Assembly (NCBI GenBank): GCA_963665545.2
Contig: CAXXKZ010000007.1
Location: forward strand, 434,001 to 498,000
Direction of reading: 5' to 3'
Source: G963665545 sp963665545
GTDB taxonomy: Bacteria; Pseudomonadota; Gammaproteobacteria; Xanthomonadales; SZUA-36
DNA length: 64,000 bases
This document shows, piece by piece, positions 9,608 through 19,534 of this stretch. The position numbers and the translations under genes were made by a program. Below the pieces are notes generated by a model, which was not told where the DNA came from, made no database searches, and saw nothing but the letters and a program-made list of their open reading frames with translations. Position 1 is the stretch's first letter; every line of letters starts with the position of its first letter.

Positions 9608-11074
9608 CCAAACGCCGAACAAAAATTATTGCAACACTGGGCCCTGCTACGGATTCCCCGGAGGTGCTTCGAAATCTGATCGAGGCGGGGGCAGACGTAT
9701 TGCGCCTCAATATGTCCCACGGCCACCCTTTAGAGCAGGCTGAGCGAGCAAAAATGGTCCGGCAGATATCCACCGAACGTGGAAAGGAAGTTGCGGTCCT
9801 GGCTGACCTCCAGGGACCCAAGATCAGGGTGGAAACTTTCACCCGTGGGTCGGTCGAGCTGAAGTCAGGCGCACCGTTCATCCTTGACGCGGTCAACCCC
9901 ACTGAGCCGGGCGATGAGCACCGAGTGGGCGTGAGGCTATCAGGGCCTGCCCCAGGATGTGGCAGCGCGTGACATACTGCTGCTTGATGATGGGCTGATC
10001 TCCATGCGCGTCGATTTCGTCAAAGAAGGATTGATACATTGTGAAGTAGAGCAAGGGGGCGTGTTGGGTAACCGCAAGGGGCTCAATCTTCTGGGCGGGG
10101 GCCTGTCGCTGTCGGGGCTCTCGGAGCAGGATATTTTGCATATACCAATGGTCGCTGAGATGGGGGTGGACTTTGTGGCAGTGTCATTCCCGCGCAACGC
10201 AGCAGACATCAATCATGCGCGCAAATTGCTGCGCGAGTCGGGCAGTGACGCAGATCTGGTGGCCAAAATTGAACGTGTCGAGGCCATCACCAACCTGGCG
10301 GAAATCTGCGATGCATCAGACGCTTTGCTGGTTGCACGTGGCGACCTTGGCGTGGAGATCGGTGATGCGGCTTTGCCGGGCCTGCAGAAACAGATCATTC
10401 GCACCGCGCTGAGCCACAATCGAATCGTGGCCACGGCGACGCAGATGATGCAGTCAATGGTACACAGCCCGATTCCCACCCGCGCTGAAGTTCTGGATGT
10501 CGCAAACGCCGTGCTCGACGGTACCGACGCGGTAATGCTTTCCGCCGAAACCGCAATCGGCGAGCACCCGGTCAGGGCAGTACGGGCCATGCACCGGGTG
10601 TGCGTGGGCGCGGAAAGTCACTCCGATAGCGAAGGGGACATTGACCAGCTCAATGTCAGGTTTCAACGCATCGATCAGGCGATTGCCATGGCGGCCATGT
10701 TTATGGCCACCCATGTTTCAGTGCAGGGTATCCTGGCATTGACGGAGTCCGGTTCAACTGCCCAATGGCTTTCAAGGGTCCAATCGTCAGTGCCGATATT
10801 CGGATCTTCTCCCAACGCTGCCAGCAGACGAAAGATGGCGCTCTACCGTAAAGTTTATCCCATAGCCCATCAGCCCCAGGGTCTGGAGACCGAGCCGGTC
10901 ATACGCGAAGGATTGCGTACCCTGCTCGAAGAAGGCCATGTAAAGCAAGGCGACCGAGTCATCGTAACGATGGGCGACAGCCTCGGTACCCAGGGCGGCA
11001 CCAACACCATGCGCCTCATCAAGTTGCGCGCTGACGGTTTTCCGGAACAACAGACCGAACTCGAATTGCGCTGA
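9586..11074 (+). CDS. pyk: pyruvate kinase, frameshifted
   Basis: Converts phosphoenolpyruvate plus ADP to pyruvate plus ATP. Two frames, 9586-9972 and 9959-11074, together give about 495 residues, normal for the family. The first holds RTKIIATLGPATDSPEV, LRLNMSHG and DLQGPKIRVETF; the second holds DILLLDDGLI, FVAVSFPRNA, the catalytic-lysine region VAKIERVEAI, ARGDLGVEIG and TATQMMQSM. The break is at GG 9935-9936. Removing one G restores GVSYQGLPQDVAARD across the join. The start is GTG 9586, or TTG 9604 in the same frame, which overlaps the HAD stop. Loss of pyruvate kinase is possible in bacteria, but the otherwise clean coding suggests a sequence error. Confidence 0.85.
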
Positions 11075-11199
11075 GGGTCATGGCTTTGATTCCGGCGAAG
11101 CATTAAAATGAATGTTTGGATTGCTGGGCCGGTTTTTGGACACAGAGCGCAGTGATGCTGGGTAGCGATGAAAAATTCTGCAATTGTGGAGAGGGTTAA

Positions 11200-12219
11200 A
11201 TGAGTAGTATGGAACTGGTTTCGGTTGCGCAGGCGATGGTTGCCGAGGGCAAGGGCATTCTTGCCATAGATGAAAGCACCGGCACGATCACCAAGCGTCT
11301 GGATTCGGTCAACATCGAATCGACCGAAGAAAATCGCCGTGCTTATCGGGACATGTTGCTGACCACAACTTCTCTCGGCGACCACATCAGTGGTGCGATC
11401 CTTTACGACGAGACCATCAGACAGGCGGCGAGTGATGGCACCCCCTTTGTTGAAGTCATGACCGCGGCCGGCGTCATGCCAGGCATCAAAGTTGATGCCG
11501 GAGCACATCCACTGGCGGGGCATGATGGGGAAAAAGTGACTGAAGGGCTGGATGGATTGCGTGCACGGCTGGACGAGTATCGTGGACTCGGTGCCAGGTT
11601 CGCCAAGTGGCGGGCCGTCATCACCATCGGTGAACAAATTCCGACTTCGGCCTGTGTGGATGCCAATGCCCACGCGCTGGCTCGCTACGCTGGGTTGTGT
11701 CAGGAGGCTGGCATTGTGCCGATGGTCGAGCCGGAAGTGCTGATGGACGGAAGCCACGGCATTGATGAGTGTTACGAAGTGACCGAGGCAACCTTGCGCG
11801 CATTGTTCAGCCACCTGTATGAGCAAAACGTATTCCTGGAGGGTGCCATACTCAAGGCCAGCATGGTGATTTCGGGCTCTGAAGCCGCCAATCGCGCCAC
11901 CGTGCAAGAGGTAGCCGAGGCCACGATGCAGTGCCTGGTCAACAGTGTGCCGGCTGCACTTGCCGGAGTGGTGTTTCTCTCCGGCGGTCAATCCGATCAA
12001 GAGGCCACCGCTCACCTGGATGCAATGAATCGCCTCGGCAGTGCGCCGTGGCCATTGAGTTTTTCTTATGGCCGGGCGCTGCAGGCGCCAGCGCTGAAAG
12101 TATGGGGTGAAGACCCTGCAGCAAATGTCGCCGCCGCTCAGAAAATCCTTGCACACCGGGCGCGGATGAACGGCCTGGCCGCCATGGGCCAGTACGAGGA
12201 ATCCCTTGAAGCAGCCTGA
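11200..12219 (+). CDS. class I fructose-bisphosphate aldolase
   Basis: A 339-residue aldolase of the class I, Schiff-base type, which cleaves fructose-1,6-bisphosphate without a metal. The family pattern is clear: GILAIDESTGTITKRL near residue 20, then FAKWRAVITIG and PMVEPEVLMDG, with the Schiff-base lysine in FLEGAILKASMV and VFLSGGQSDQEATAHL near the C-terminus. GAGAGGG lies just before ATG 11200; an in-frame ATG at 11209 is possible. Class I enzymes of this animal-like form occur in many gammaproteobacteria alongside or instead of class II. A dispersed repeat fills the space to malic enzyme. Confidence 0.92.
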   Translation: MSSMELVSVAQAMVAEGKGILAIDESTGTITKRLDSVNIESTEENRRAYRDMLLTTTSLGDHISGAILYDETIRQAASDGTPFVEVMTAAGVMPGIKVDAGAHPLAGHDGEKVTEGLDGLRARLDEYRGLGARFAKWRAVITIGEQIPTSACVDANAHALARYAGLCQEAGIVPMVEPEVLMDGSHGIDECYEVTEATLRALFSHLYEQNVFLEGAILKASMVISGSEAANRATVQEVAEATMQCLVNSVPAALAGVVFLSGGQSDQEATAHLDAMNRLGSAPWPLSFSYGRALQAPALKVWGEDPAANVAAAQKILAHRARMNGLAAMGQYEESLEAA

Positions 12220-12230
12220 TTGCATTGCAC

Positions 12231-12574
12231 AGGTGAGAATCCGCAGCGCCCGCAGGGGAATGAAGGGAAGCGAGACTCCCGCCGAAGGCCAGGCTCGGCA
12301 CTCAAAGGGCACTTCTTCGCCTACGGCGAAACCGTACCCTTCTCGTTTGCCGGCCATGCCAGGCGCAGCCTGGCTAAATAATATGCCGTCGAGCACAGGC
12401 CCGAGGAGCCACACGTTTTGCCCGCAGGGCAAAGAGTACGGCTCCGAAGCCGTAGGGCAGGCAACGGAGGAAGTGCTGCTTGCGCGCAGCGCACGAAGCG
12501 CTGACGAAGTGCCGTGGCCCGTGCGTGCAGCCGGTTTTCGCCGCAGGCGAATGAAGGGAAGCGAGACTCCCTAA
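12231..12574. repeat. dispersed intergenic repeat, copy A
   Basis: The 355-base gap before malic enzyme contains no gene. It is made of short repeats and imperfect dyads: AAGGGAAGCGAGACTCCC occurs near both ends, TTCGCCTACGGCGAA is a small hairpin, and several pieces carry CGCAGGCGA. Bases 12383-12453 match 48570-48640 at 68 of 71 positions, and the tail next to the following gene also matches, so this is a family repeated elsewhere in the genome. In both places the repeat ends directly before a gene start. The malic-enzyme ATG follows within a few bases of the tail and has no separate Shine-Dalgarno sequence. Confidence 0.75.
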
Positions 12575-14872
12575 ATGGGCAGAAACCTAAAAGAAAGCGC
12601 GCTGCACTATCACCGCTTCCCCAAACCGGGCAAGATCAAAATAACCCCTACCAAGGCGCTGACCACACAAGAGGAACTCTCCCTGGCCTACTCCCCTGGG
12701 GTTGCGGCAGCCAGCGAGTTGATCTATGAAAACCCGGCCGCAGTGGCCGAGGTCACTGCGCGTGGCAATCTGGTCGCGGTGATCACCAATGGTAGCGCGG
12801 TATTGGGTCTGGGCAATATAGGACCGAAGGCTGCCAAGCCGGTGATGGAAGGTAAAGCGGTCCTGTTCAAGAAGTTCGCCGACATTGACGTATTCGACAT
12901 CGAGATCGATGAACAGGATGCGGACAAACTGGTGGATATTATTGCCGCGCTTGAACCCACCTTCGGCGGCATAAACCTCGAAGATATCAAGGCGCCGGAG
13001 TGTTTTTTCATTGAAGCTGAATTGAAGAAGCGCCTCAGCATTCCGGTATTTCACGACGATCAGCACGGTACCGCCATCATTACTGGGGCTGCAGTGATCA
13101 ATGCACTGCACATTGTAGGCAAAAATATTGTGTCAGCGCGGCTGGTTGCATCCGGTGCCGGCGCTGCAGGTATGGCCTGCCTGGATTTACTGGTGCAGCT
13201 TGGGCTCAATCGGAGCAACATCATGGTTGTCGACCGCAAGGGCGTCATTCACACTGACCGTGAAGGAGAACTGGGTGCGCGCAAAGCTGAATACGCGGTA
13301 AAAACCCCACACCGGACGCTGGCCGAAGCCATGGCCGGCGCTGACATTTTCCTCGGTGTATCCAGCGGCGGCCTGGTAACCGGTGAAATGATCGCCAGCA
13401 TGTGCGAGCGCCCGATCATCCTCGCGCTGGCCAACCCGGACCCGGAGATATTGCCCGAAGACGTATTGGCCGCACGCCCGGACGCCATCATTGCGACGGG
13501 GCGCTCCGATTATCCTAACCAGGTCAACAACGTCCTGTGTTTTCCTTACATATTTAGAGGTGCGCTCGACGTCGGCGCACGAGTGATCAATGACGAGATG
13601 AAAATGGCCTGTGTCAATGCGTTGGCAGAGCTCGCGCGCAAAGAAGTGCACGCTGTGGGCGTGGCCGCCAGAAGCGAAGATGTGCTGCAGTTTGGTCCAG
13701 GACATATTATTCCCCAGCCCCTTGACCCCAGGCTGCTGGTCCAGCTTGCGCCGGCGGTTGCACAGGCGGCAATGGACAGCGGCGTGGCTGAACGCCCGAT
13801 TGAAAACCTGGCCGTTTACCGTGCAGAGCTGGAGCAGTTCTTCTACCGTACCGGTTTGCTTATGAAGCCGGTATTTGACGCCGCCCGCAGCGATCCAAGG
13901 CGTGTTGTCTTCGACGCCGGCGAGGAGCCCGTCATTCTGCGCGCGGTTCAACAAGTGGTGGACGATGGTTTGGCGCAACCGATCCTGATCGGGCGACCGT
14001 CAGTGATTGAAATGAGAATTCAGAAGTTGGGCTTGAGATTGCGGCCTGGTGAAGACTTCGAGCTCGTGAACCCAGATTCGGACCCGCGCTTTTGGGACTA
14101 TTGGACCACCTATCATGCGCTGATGGAGAGGCGCGGCATCTCCCCGGATGCAGCCAAAACCATCGTCAGAACTCGCAACAGCGTGATCGCCGCCCTGATG
14201 GTGCATCGCAACGAAGCTGATGCGCTGATCAGTGGCGCCGTTGGACGATTCAAGAAAAAACTCAAGCACGTGCTGGATGTCATCGGCATGCAGCGCGATT
14301 GTGCCATTGTAGCCACCCTCGGCGTGCTCAATACTGAAGCCGGTGCTTATTTCGTCTGTGACACGCATGTCAATCCCGACCCCACCGCTGAGGAAATCGC
14401 TGATATCACGCTGATGGCCGCCGAAAAAGTTCGAATATTTGGAATTCAGCCCCGCGTAGCTTTGCTGTCTCACTCTTCATTCGGCAGTCATGAGGATTGC
14501 AGTGCTAAGAAAATGCGCCGGGCACTTGCTCTATTGCGAGAGCGTAAGCCGGACTTTGAAGTTGAAGGAGAAATGTCGGCAGATATGGCTTTGTCTCCGG
14601 GTTTGCGAAAATCGGTATTTCCCAATTCACGCCTGCGTGGACCGGCCAATCTGCTGGTGATGCCTGATCAGGACGCTGCCAATATTGCATTTAATCTTTC
14701 CCGCCTGGTGTCCGATGCTGTTACTGTTGGGCCCATCTTGCTGGGTGCGGGGCGACCGGCCCATGTGCTGTCATCTTCCGCCACGGTTCGCCGTGTCGTC
14801 AACATGACTGCCATCGCGGTAGTTGATGCCCAGATATTTGAAAATTCCTTACGCCGAAAGGCCGAAATGTAG
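12575..14872 (+). CDS. maeB: NADP-dependent malic enzyme with phosphotransacetylase-like domain
   Basis: A 765-residue MaeB-type protein that oxidatively decarboxylates malate to pyruvate. The N-terminal malic domain starts ALHYHRFPKPGKI, with the conserved SLAYSPGVAAAS and the acidic metal site FGGINLEDIKAPECF. The NAD(P) fold follows (VFHDDQHGTAI, LVASGAGAAGMACLDLL). From about residue 430 the phosphotransacetylase-like domain (GLLMKPVFDAARSDP, LGVLNTEAGAYF) reaches the end; in known MaeB it is regulatory, binding acetyl-CoA. It lies upstream of the PDH genes by 17 bases, so the pyruvate producer and consumer are probably co-expressed. Confidence 0.93.
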   Translation: MGRNLKESALHYHRFPKPGKIKITPTKALTTQEELSLAYSPGVAAASELIYENPAAVAEVTARGNLVAVITNGSAVLGLGNIGPKAAKPVMEGKAVLFKKFADIDVFDIEIDEQDADKLVDIIAALEPTFGGINLEDIKAPECFFIEAELKKRLSIPVFHDDQHGTAIITGAAVINALHIVGKNIVSARLVASGAGAAGMACLDLLVQLGLNRSNIMVVDRKGVIHTDREGELGARKAEYAVKTPHRTLAEAMAGADIFLGVSSGGLVTGEMIASMCERPIILALANPDPEILPEDVLAARPDAIIATGRSDYPNQVNNVLCFPYIFRGALDVGARVINDEMKMACVNALAELARKEVHAVGVAARSEDVLQFGPGHIIPQPLDPRLLVQLAPAVAQAAMDSGVAERPIENLAVYRAELEQFFYRTGLLMKPVFDAARSDPRRVVFDAGEEPVILRAVQQVVDDGLAQPILIGRPSVIEMRIQKLGLRLRPGEDFELVNPDSDPRFWDYWTTYHALMERRGISPDAAKTIVRTRNSVIAALMVHRNEADALISGAVGRFKKKLKHVLDVIGMQRDCAIVATLGVLNTEAGAYFVCDTHVNPDPTAEEIADITLMAAEKVRIFGIQPRVALLSHSSFGSHEDCSAKKMRRALALLRERKPDFEVEGEMSADMALSPGLRKSVFPNSRLRGPANLLVMPDQDAANIAFNLSRLVSDAVTVGPILLGAGRPAHVLSSSATVRRVVNMTAIAVVDAQIFENSLRRKAEM

Positions 14873-14889
14873 CCCGCCGGAGCTCAGAA

Positions 14890-17598
14890 ATGACCGAAAG
14901 CCCCATTCCAGATGAAAAGCAGGTTGGTCAACGACGACCCCAAGAGGTGCAGCAGGATGTGGATCCCCAGGAAACGCAGGAATGGTTGGATTCCCTGCAG
15001 GCCGTCATTGATCGCGAGGGCCCAGAACGCGCACACTACCTGATCGAGCACCTGGTGGACTTCACACGCCGTTCAGGCGGCCACCTCCCCTATGATGGCA
15101 CCACAGCGTATATCAATACGATTCCACCGCACCTGGAAAAGCGCAGCCCCGGCAACTTCGATCTGGAATGGAAAGTCAGGTCCATTATCCGTTGGAATGC
15201 CATGGCCATCGTTGTGCGAGCCAGCAAGCGCGGCGGCGAATTGGGCGGGCATATCGCCAGTTTTGCATCCGCCGCGACATTGTATGACGTGGGTTTCAAC
15301 CACTTTTTTCGCGGCCCCGACCATCCGAGTGGTGGTGACCTGGTCTATATCCAGGGACATTCATCGCCCGGCATCTATGCCCGGGCCTTCCTGGAAGGCA
15401 GACTGGGGGAGGAGATGCTTGACCAGTTTCGTGAGGAATCCGGCACCCCTGGCTTGAGTTCTTATCCCCACCCGTGGTTGATGCCGGATTTCTGGCAATT
15501 TCCTACGGTATCGATGGGGCTGGGCCCCATTATGGCCATTTACCAGGCGCGTTTTCTGAAGTACCTCCATAATCGTGGTATCGCTGATACGGCGAACCGT
15601 AAAGTGTGGTGCTTCCTTGGCGATGGGGAAACCGACGAGCCTGAATCGCTGGGTGCCATTTCACTGGCTGGGCGCGAACGCCTGGATAATCTCATTTTCG
15701 TGGTCAACTGCAATTTGCAACGCCTCGATGGTCCGGTTCGCGGCAACGGCAAAATAATTCAGGAACTCGAAGGCGTGTTCAGGGGTGCGGGTTGGAATGT
15801 CCTGAAAGTGATCTGGGGCTCCTACTGGGACCCACTCTTGGCGAAGGACAAAATGGGTCTGTTGCGCCAACGCATGGAAGAAGCGCTGGATGGTGAGTAC
15901 CAGAACTACAAGGCCAAAGGCGGCGCTTACACTCGCGAGAATTTCTTCGGCAAATATCCGGAATTGCTGGAACTCGTTTCGAGCATGACTGATCGTGACA
16001 TCTGGCGCCTCAACAGGGGCGGCCATGATCCACATAAAATATATGCGGCCTACTCTGAAGCCGTCGACAAGAAAGACCAACCCACTGTCATTCTGGCCAA
16101 AACCGTGAAGGGTTACGGGCTGGGCAAAGCGGGCGAGGCACAGAATATCACCCACCAACTTAAGAAGATGGATACTGAGTCCATTCGTCACTTCCGCGAT
16201 CGATTCAATGTGCCAGTAGGCGACGAGGAACTCGATTCCGTGCCCTATTACCACCCGGGAGCGGATAGTGCGGAAGTGAAATACATGCTTGAGCAGCGCC
16301 ACGTGTTGGGTGGGTCGCTGCCGCAGCGGCGCCATCAGGTCGAGTCCCTGAAAGCACCTTCGCTGGATGCTTTCGAGGCGGTGACTGCTGCGACGGGTGA
16401 TCGTGAGATCAGCACCACCATGGCCTTTGTGCGCTGCCTTGCCATTATCCTCAGAAATGATGATTTTGCTGATCGCGTGGTACCCATTGTGGCGGACGAA
16501 GCGCGAACATTCGGCATGGAAGGCATGTTCCGACAGCTGGGCATATATTCATCCATCGGCCAGCTCTATACCCCGATGGATTCTGATCAGCTGATGTTCT
16601 ACAAGGAAGACCTCAAGGGACAAATTTTGCAGGATGGCATTACTGAAGCTGGCGCCATGTCGTCGTGGATCGCCGCAGCTACAAGTTACTCCAGCAGCGG
16701 AGAACCGATGGTACCGTTCTTCATTTTCTACTCCATGTTTGGGTTCCAGCGGGTGGGAGACCTGTGTTGGGCTGCCGGCGATATGCGCGCGCGCGGCTTC
16801 CTGATTGGAGGAACTTCTGGCCGCACCACCCTCAACGGAGAAGGCCTGCAACACGAAGACGGCAATTCGCACATGATGTCCGGCATGGTACCCAACTGTG
16901 TGTCTTATGATCCTGCATTTGCCTACGAGCTGGCCGTGATCATCCAGGATGGCCTGCGGCGCATGTACGAAGATCAGGAAGACATTTATTACTACATCAC
17001 TGTAATGAACGAGAATTACCCGCACCCGGGCCTGCCCCAGGGCGTGGAAGAGGGTATTCGCAAGGGTTTGTACCTGCTAAAGGAAGGCGGTGAAGGCGGC
17101 CGCAAGGTTCAATTGATGGGCTCCGGCGCCATTCTTCGCGAAGTGCTGGCCGCCGCGACCATCCTGGAAAGTGACTTCGGCGTGGCTTCAGACATCTGGA
17201 GTGTCACCAGTTTCACCGAGCTCAAGCGCGATGGCGTGGATTGCGCCCGCTGGAGCCGCCTGAACCCCGAGAAAGAGCCCAGTGCGCCGTGGGTAACGGA
17301 ATGCCTGGCCGGACGCCAGGGCCCGGTCATTGCTGCCAGCGACTATGTGCGGAATTTCGCAGATCAAATCAGAGGCTTCTTACCGCAAGGTGACTACATC
17401 GTTTTGGGTACGGATGGTTTCGGACGTTCCGATACACGTGAAGAGCTGCGGCGTTACTTTGAAGTGGACCGATTCAACATTGCCTATGCGGCCTTGTACG
17501 CGCTGTTCCGTGGCGGCCTGCTGAGCCAGGGCGATCTGCTGACTGCCAGAACCAGGCTGGGAATTGAGCCCGGAAAAGTCAATCCTTCGTTCATGTGA
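14890..17598 (+). CDS. aceE: pyruvate dehydrogenase E1 component (homodimeric)
   Basis: The 902-residue E1 decarboxylates pyruvate on thiamine diphosphate and passes the acetyl group to lipoyl-E2. Features of the single-chain AceE type: ETQEWLDSLQAVIDREGPER at the N-terminus, FFRGPDHPSGGDLVYIQGH, the ThDP motif CFLGDGETDEPES to NCNLQRLDGPVRGN, VADEARTFGMEGMFRQ with the catalytic Glu, and the C-terminal transketolase-like domain ending with FRGGLLSQGD. GGAG before ATG 14890 supports the start. aceF follows 22 bases downstream. Confidence 0.95.
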   Translation: MTESPIPDEKQVGQRRPQEVQQDVDPQETQEWLDSLQAVIDREGPERAHYLIEHLVDFTRRSGGHLPYDGTTAYINTIPPHLEKRSPGNFDLEWKVRSIIRWNAMAIVVRASKRGGELGGHIASFASAATLYDVGFNHFFRGPDHPSGGDLVYIQGHSSPGIYARAFLEGRLGEEMLDQFREESGTPGLSSYPHPWLMPDFWQFPTVSMGLGPIMAIYQARFLKYLHNRGIADTANRKVWCFLGDGETDEPESLGAISLAGRERLDNLIFVVNCNLQRLDGPVRGNGKIIQELEGVFRGAGWNVLKVIWGSYWDPLLAKDKMGLLRQRMEEALDGEYQNYKAKGGAYTRENFFGKYPELLELVSSMTDRDIWRLNRGGHDPHKIYAAYSEAVDKKDQPTVILAKTVKGYGLGKAGEAQNITHQLKKMDTESIRHFRDRFNVPVGDEELDSVPYYHPGADSAEVKYMLEQRHVLGGSLPQRRHQVESLKAPSLDAFEAVTAATGDREISTTMAFVRCLAIILRNDDFADRVVPIVADEARTFGMEGMFRQLGIYSSIGQLYTPMDSDQLMFYKEDLKGQILQDGITEAGAMSSWIAAATSYSSSGEPMVPFFIFYSMFGFQRVGDLCWAAGDMRARGFLIGGTSGRTTLNGEGLQHEDGNSHMMSGMVPNCVSYDPAFAYELAVIIQDGLRRMYEDQEDIYYYITVMNENYPHPGLPQGVEEGIRKGLYLLKEGGEGGRKVQLMGSGAILREVLAAATILESDFGVASDIWSVTSFTELKRDGVDCARWSRLNPEKEPSAPWVTECLAGRQGPVIAASDYVRNFADQIRGFLPQGDYIVLGTDGFGRSDTREELRRYFEVDRFNIAYAALYALFRGGLLSQGDLLTARTRLGIEPGKVNPSFM

Positions 17599-17620
17599 AT
17601 TCCAATGCTGGGGAGCTTTA

Positions 17621-19009
17621 GTGAGTAAGACAATTAACATCGTGGTGCCCGACATCGGGGATTATTCTGATATACCGGTCATAGAATTGCTGGTTGAGCC
17701 GGGCCAGCAAGTCGAGGCAGAACAGTCCCTGGTGACGCTCGAAAGTGACAAGGCAACCATGGAAATTCCTTCCACGGCGTCAGGCATCGTGCGGGAACTC
17801 AAGCTGGCGCTGAATGATACTGTTTCGGCCGGCGACGTCGTTGCCGTGCTCCAGGTGGCAGACACTGCTTCAGGGGATCAAGAAGCGGCATCTGCCGATC
17901 CTGATCCCGAACAGGCCCCGTCAATCCAGCAGTCGGATGGAAATGGGCAGGCGGCCAATGATAGTGACGCTGACCGCGGCAAGGAAAGCGGCGCGGAGAA
18001 AGCCGAGGAAGGCTCGGTTGAGCAGTCCGTTGAGCCTGCGTCCGCCGCCGGTCCGGCGGTCTCCGGCAGATATCCGGCAGATGACCCCACTGGCGTGCCT
18101 TATGCCAGCCCTGCGATCCGCCTGTTCGCCCGCGAATTGGGCGTTGATCTGATGCAGGTCAATGGCAGCGGTAGAAAAGGTCGCATTCGCCGTGAAGATG
18201 TGGCCGGCTTCGTGAAAACGGCTTTGTCCGTGCCAACTGCTGCTGATGGCGGCGGTTCTTTGGGCCCGGGATTCGATTTACCGCCACTGCCAGACATCGA
18301 TTTCAGTCGCTTCGGCGACACCGAATCCCGTGATTTGACCCGGATTCAGAAGATCGCGGGTGCAAACCTCCATCGCAATTGGGTGTCGATTCCTCATGTG
18401 ACTCAACACGACCACGCCGATATCACTGACATGGAGGCGTTTCGCAAAGCCAATGCCCAGGATGCAATCGACCAGGGATTCAAGCTCACGCCTTTGGTGT
18501 TCCTGATCAAGGCAACGGTCGCTGCATTGAAGAAATTTGATCAATTCAACGCCTCGCTGGACAAGAGCGGCGAACGTCTGATCCTGAAGAAATATTTCAA
18601 CGTCGGCATTGCTGTTGACACACGGGACGGCCTGGTGGTGCCGGTGATTCGGGAGTGCGACCGCAAGGGCATCATGGAGTTGGCCAGAGAACTCGCGGAG
18701 GTCAGCGCGCGGGCCCGCGAAAAGAAACTCAGGCCGCAGGACCTGCAGGGCGGCTGCATCTCCATATCCAGCCTCGGAGGAATCGGCGGAACAGGCTTTT
18801 CACCCATCATCAACGCACCGGAGGTTGCCATCCTGGGCGTGGCCCGCTCACAAATTCAGCCGAATTGGGACGGGACCCAATTTCAGCCCCGGTTGATGTT
18901 GCCGCTGTCGCTGTCCTACGACCACCGGGTGATTGATGGCGCTGCAGCTGCGCGCTTCACTCGTTACCTGGCCAGTCGCCTGGAAGACCTCAGACGCCTG
19001 ACCCTCTGA
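17621..19009 (+). CDS. aceF: pyruvate dehydrogenase E2, dihydrolipoyl acetyltransferase
   Basis: E2 core of the PDH complex (462 aa). One lipoyl domain is present with the modified Lys44 in ESDKATMEIPS. A long Asp/Glu/Ala/Gly-rich linker (about 90-160) follows, then the peripheral-subunit-binding domain (ASPAIRLFARELGVD to GRIRREDV), then the catalytic domain with LSLSYDHRVIDGAAAARF (His435). Enteric E2 has three lipoyl domains and this has one, as in many other proteobacteria. I use GTG 17621 because GGGGAG precedes it; an in-frame upstream start would read through the end of aceE. Confidence 0.93.
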   Translation: MSKTINIVVPDIGDYSDIPVIELLVEPGQQVEAEQSLVTLESDKATMEIPSTASGIVRELKLALNDTVSAGDVVAVLQVADTASGDQEAASADPDPEQAPSIQQSDGNGQAANDSDADRGKESGAEKAEEGSVEQSVEPASAAGPAVSGRYPADDPTGVPYASPAIRLFARELGVDLMQVNGSGRKGRIRREDVAGFVKTALSVPTAADGGGSLGPGFDLPPLPDIDFSRFGDTESRDLTRIQKIAGANLHRNWVSIPHVTQHDHADITDMEAFRKANAQDAIDQGFKLTPLVFLIKATVAALKKFDQFNASLDKSGERLILKKYFNVGIAVDTRDGLVVPVIRECDRKGIMELARELAEVSARAREKKLRPQDLQGGCISISSLGGIGGTGFSPIINAPEVAILGVARSQIQPNWDGTQFQPRLMLPLSLSYDHRVIDGAAAARFTRYLASRLEDLRRLTL

Positions 19010-19021
19010 GATTCGGCCCAA

Positions 19022-19534
19022 GTGAGCGGAACTCATTCAGCGATCAGCCGAGTTTTCGCCTGGATTGCCGTTGTCGGCGTGATGGTGGGTCTAACGGCGC
19101 TTTTCCAGGCACTCACGTCCGGGCCTGTTGGCATGGACGAATTGTTGACGACCGATGGCAGGGCATTGCTGGTGTTGTAGCGTGAACGCAGCGGGCATTA
19201 CGTCGCCGAAGGCTTTATCAACGGGCAGCCCATCAGTTTTTTGATAGACACCGGCGCGACTGACGTGGCGATATCGGTGTCCAGTGCGCGGTCCATGGGT
19301 CTTGATTTTGGGCCCGAAGTTGTGGTCATGACCGCTGCCGGCCCCGCGAAAGCGTGGATGACGCGTCTGGAACGGGTTCAGATCGGAAATCTTGGTCTGC
19401 GCAACGTACGTGCAAGCATAACGCCTGGGCTGGGTGCCCAGGCCTTGTTGGGAATGAGCTTTCTGAGGCACTTCAGGCTGCAGCAAGAAGGTGATCAATT
19501 GATGATAGAAAGCACAGGAGAGAGCGACCAGTGA
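19022..19534 (+). pseudogene. retropepsin-like aspartic protease, in-frame amber codon
   Basis: From GTG 19022 one frame of 171 codons encodes a short N-terminal membrane segment (FAWIAVVGVMVGLTALF), a linker, then a retropepsin-like domain with the active-site SFLIDTGATDVAIS and ALLGMSFLRHFRLQQEGD, the layout of the bacterial clan AA single-domain membrane-anchored proteases. Codon 53 (19178-19180) is TAG where the surrounding sequence reads ALLVL*RERSGHYVAEG; a CAG-to-TAG change would explain it. The last four bases overlap the lpd start (GTGA). The gene is either decayed by a single transition, read through, or affected by an error. A restart at TTG 19241 would leave only the protease core. 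Confidence 0.75.

Noticed and set aside
10870..12432. 520-codon open frame on the minus strand across pyk and the aldolase
   Set aside because: It lies antisense to two well-recognised enzymes, has no recognisable domain, and is a by-product of GC-rich codon use.
12206..12729. Open frames running through repeat copy A
   Set aside because: The text is Arg/Ser/Pro-rich repeat sequence in several frames and is not conserved as protein between copies A and B.
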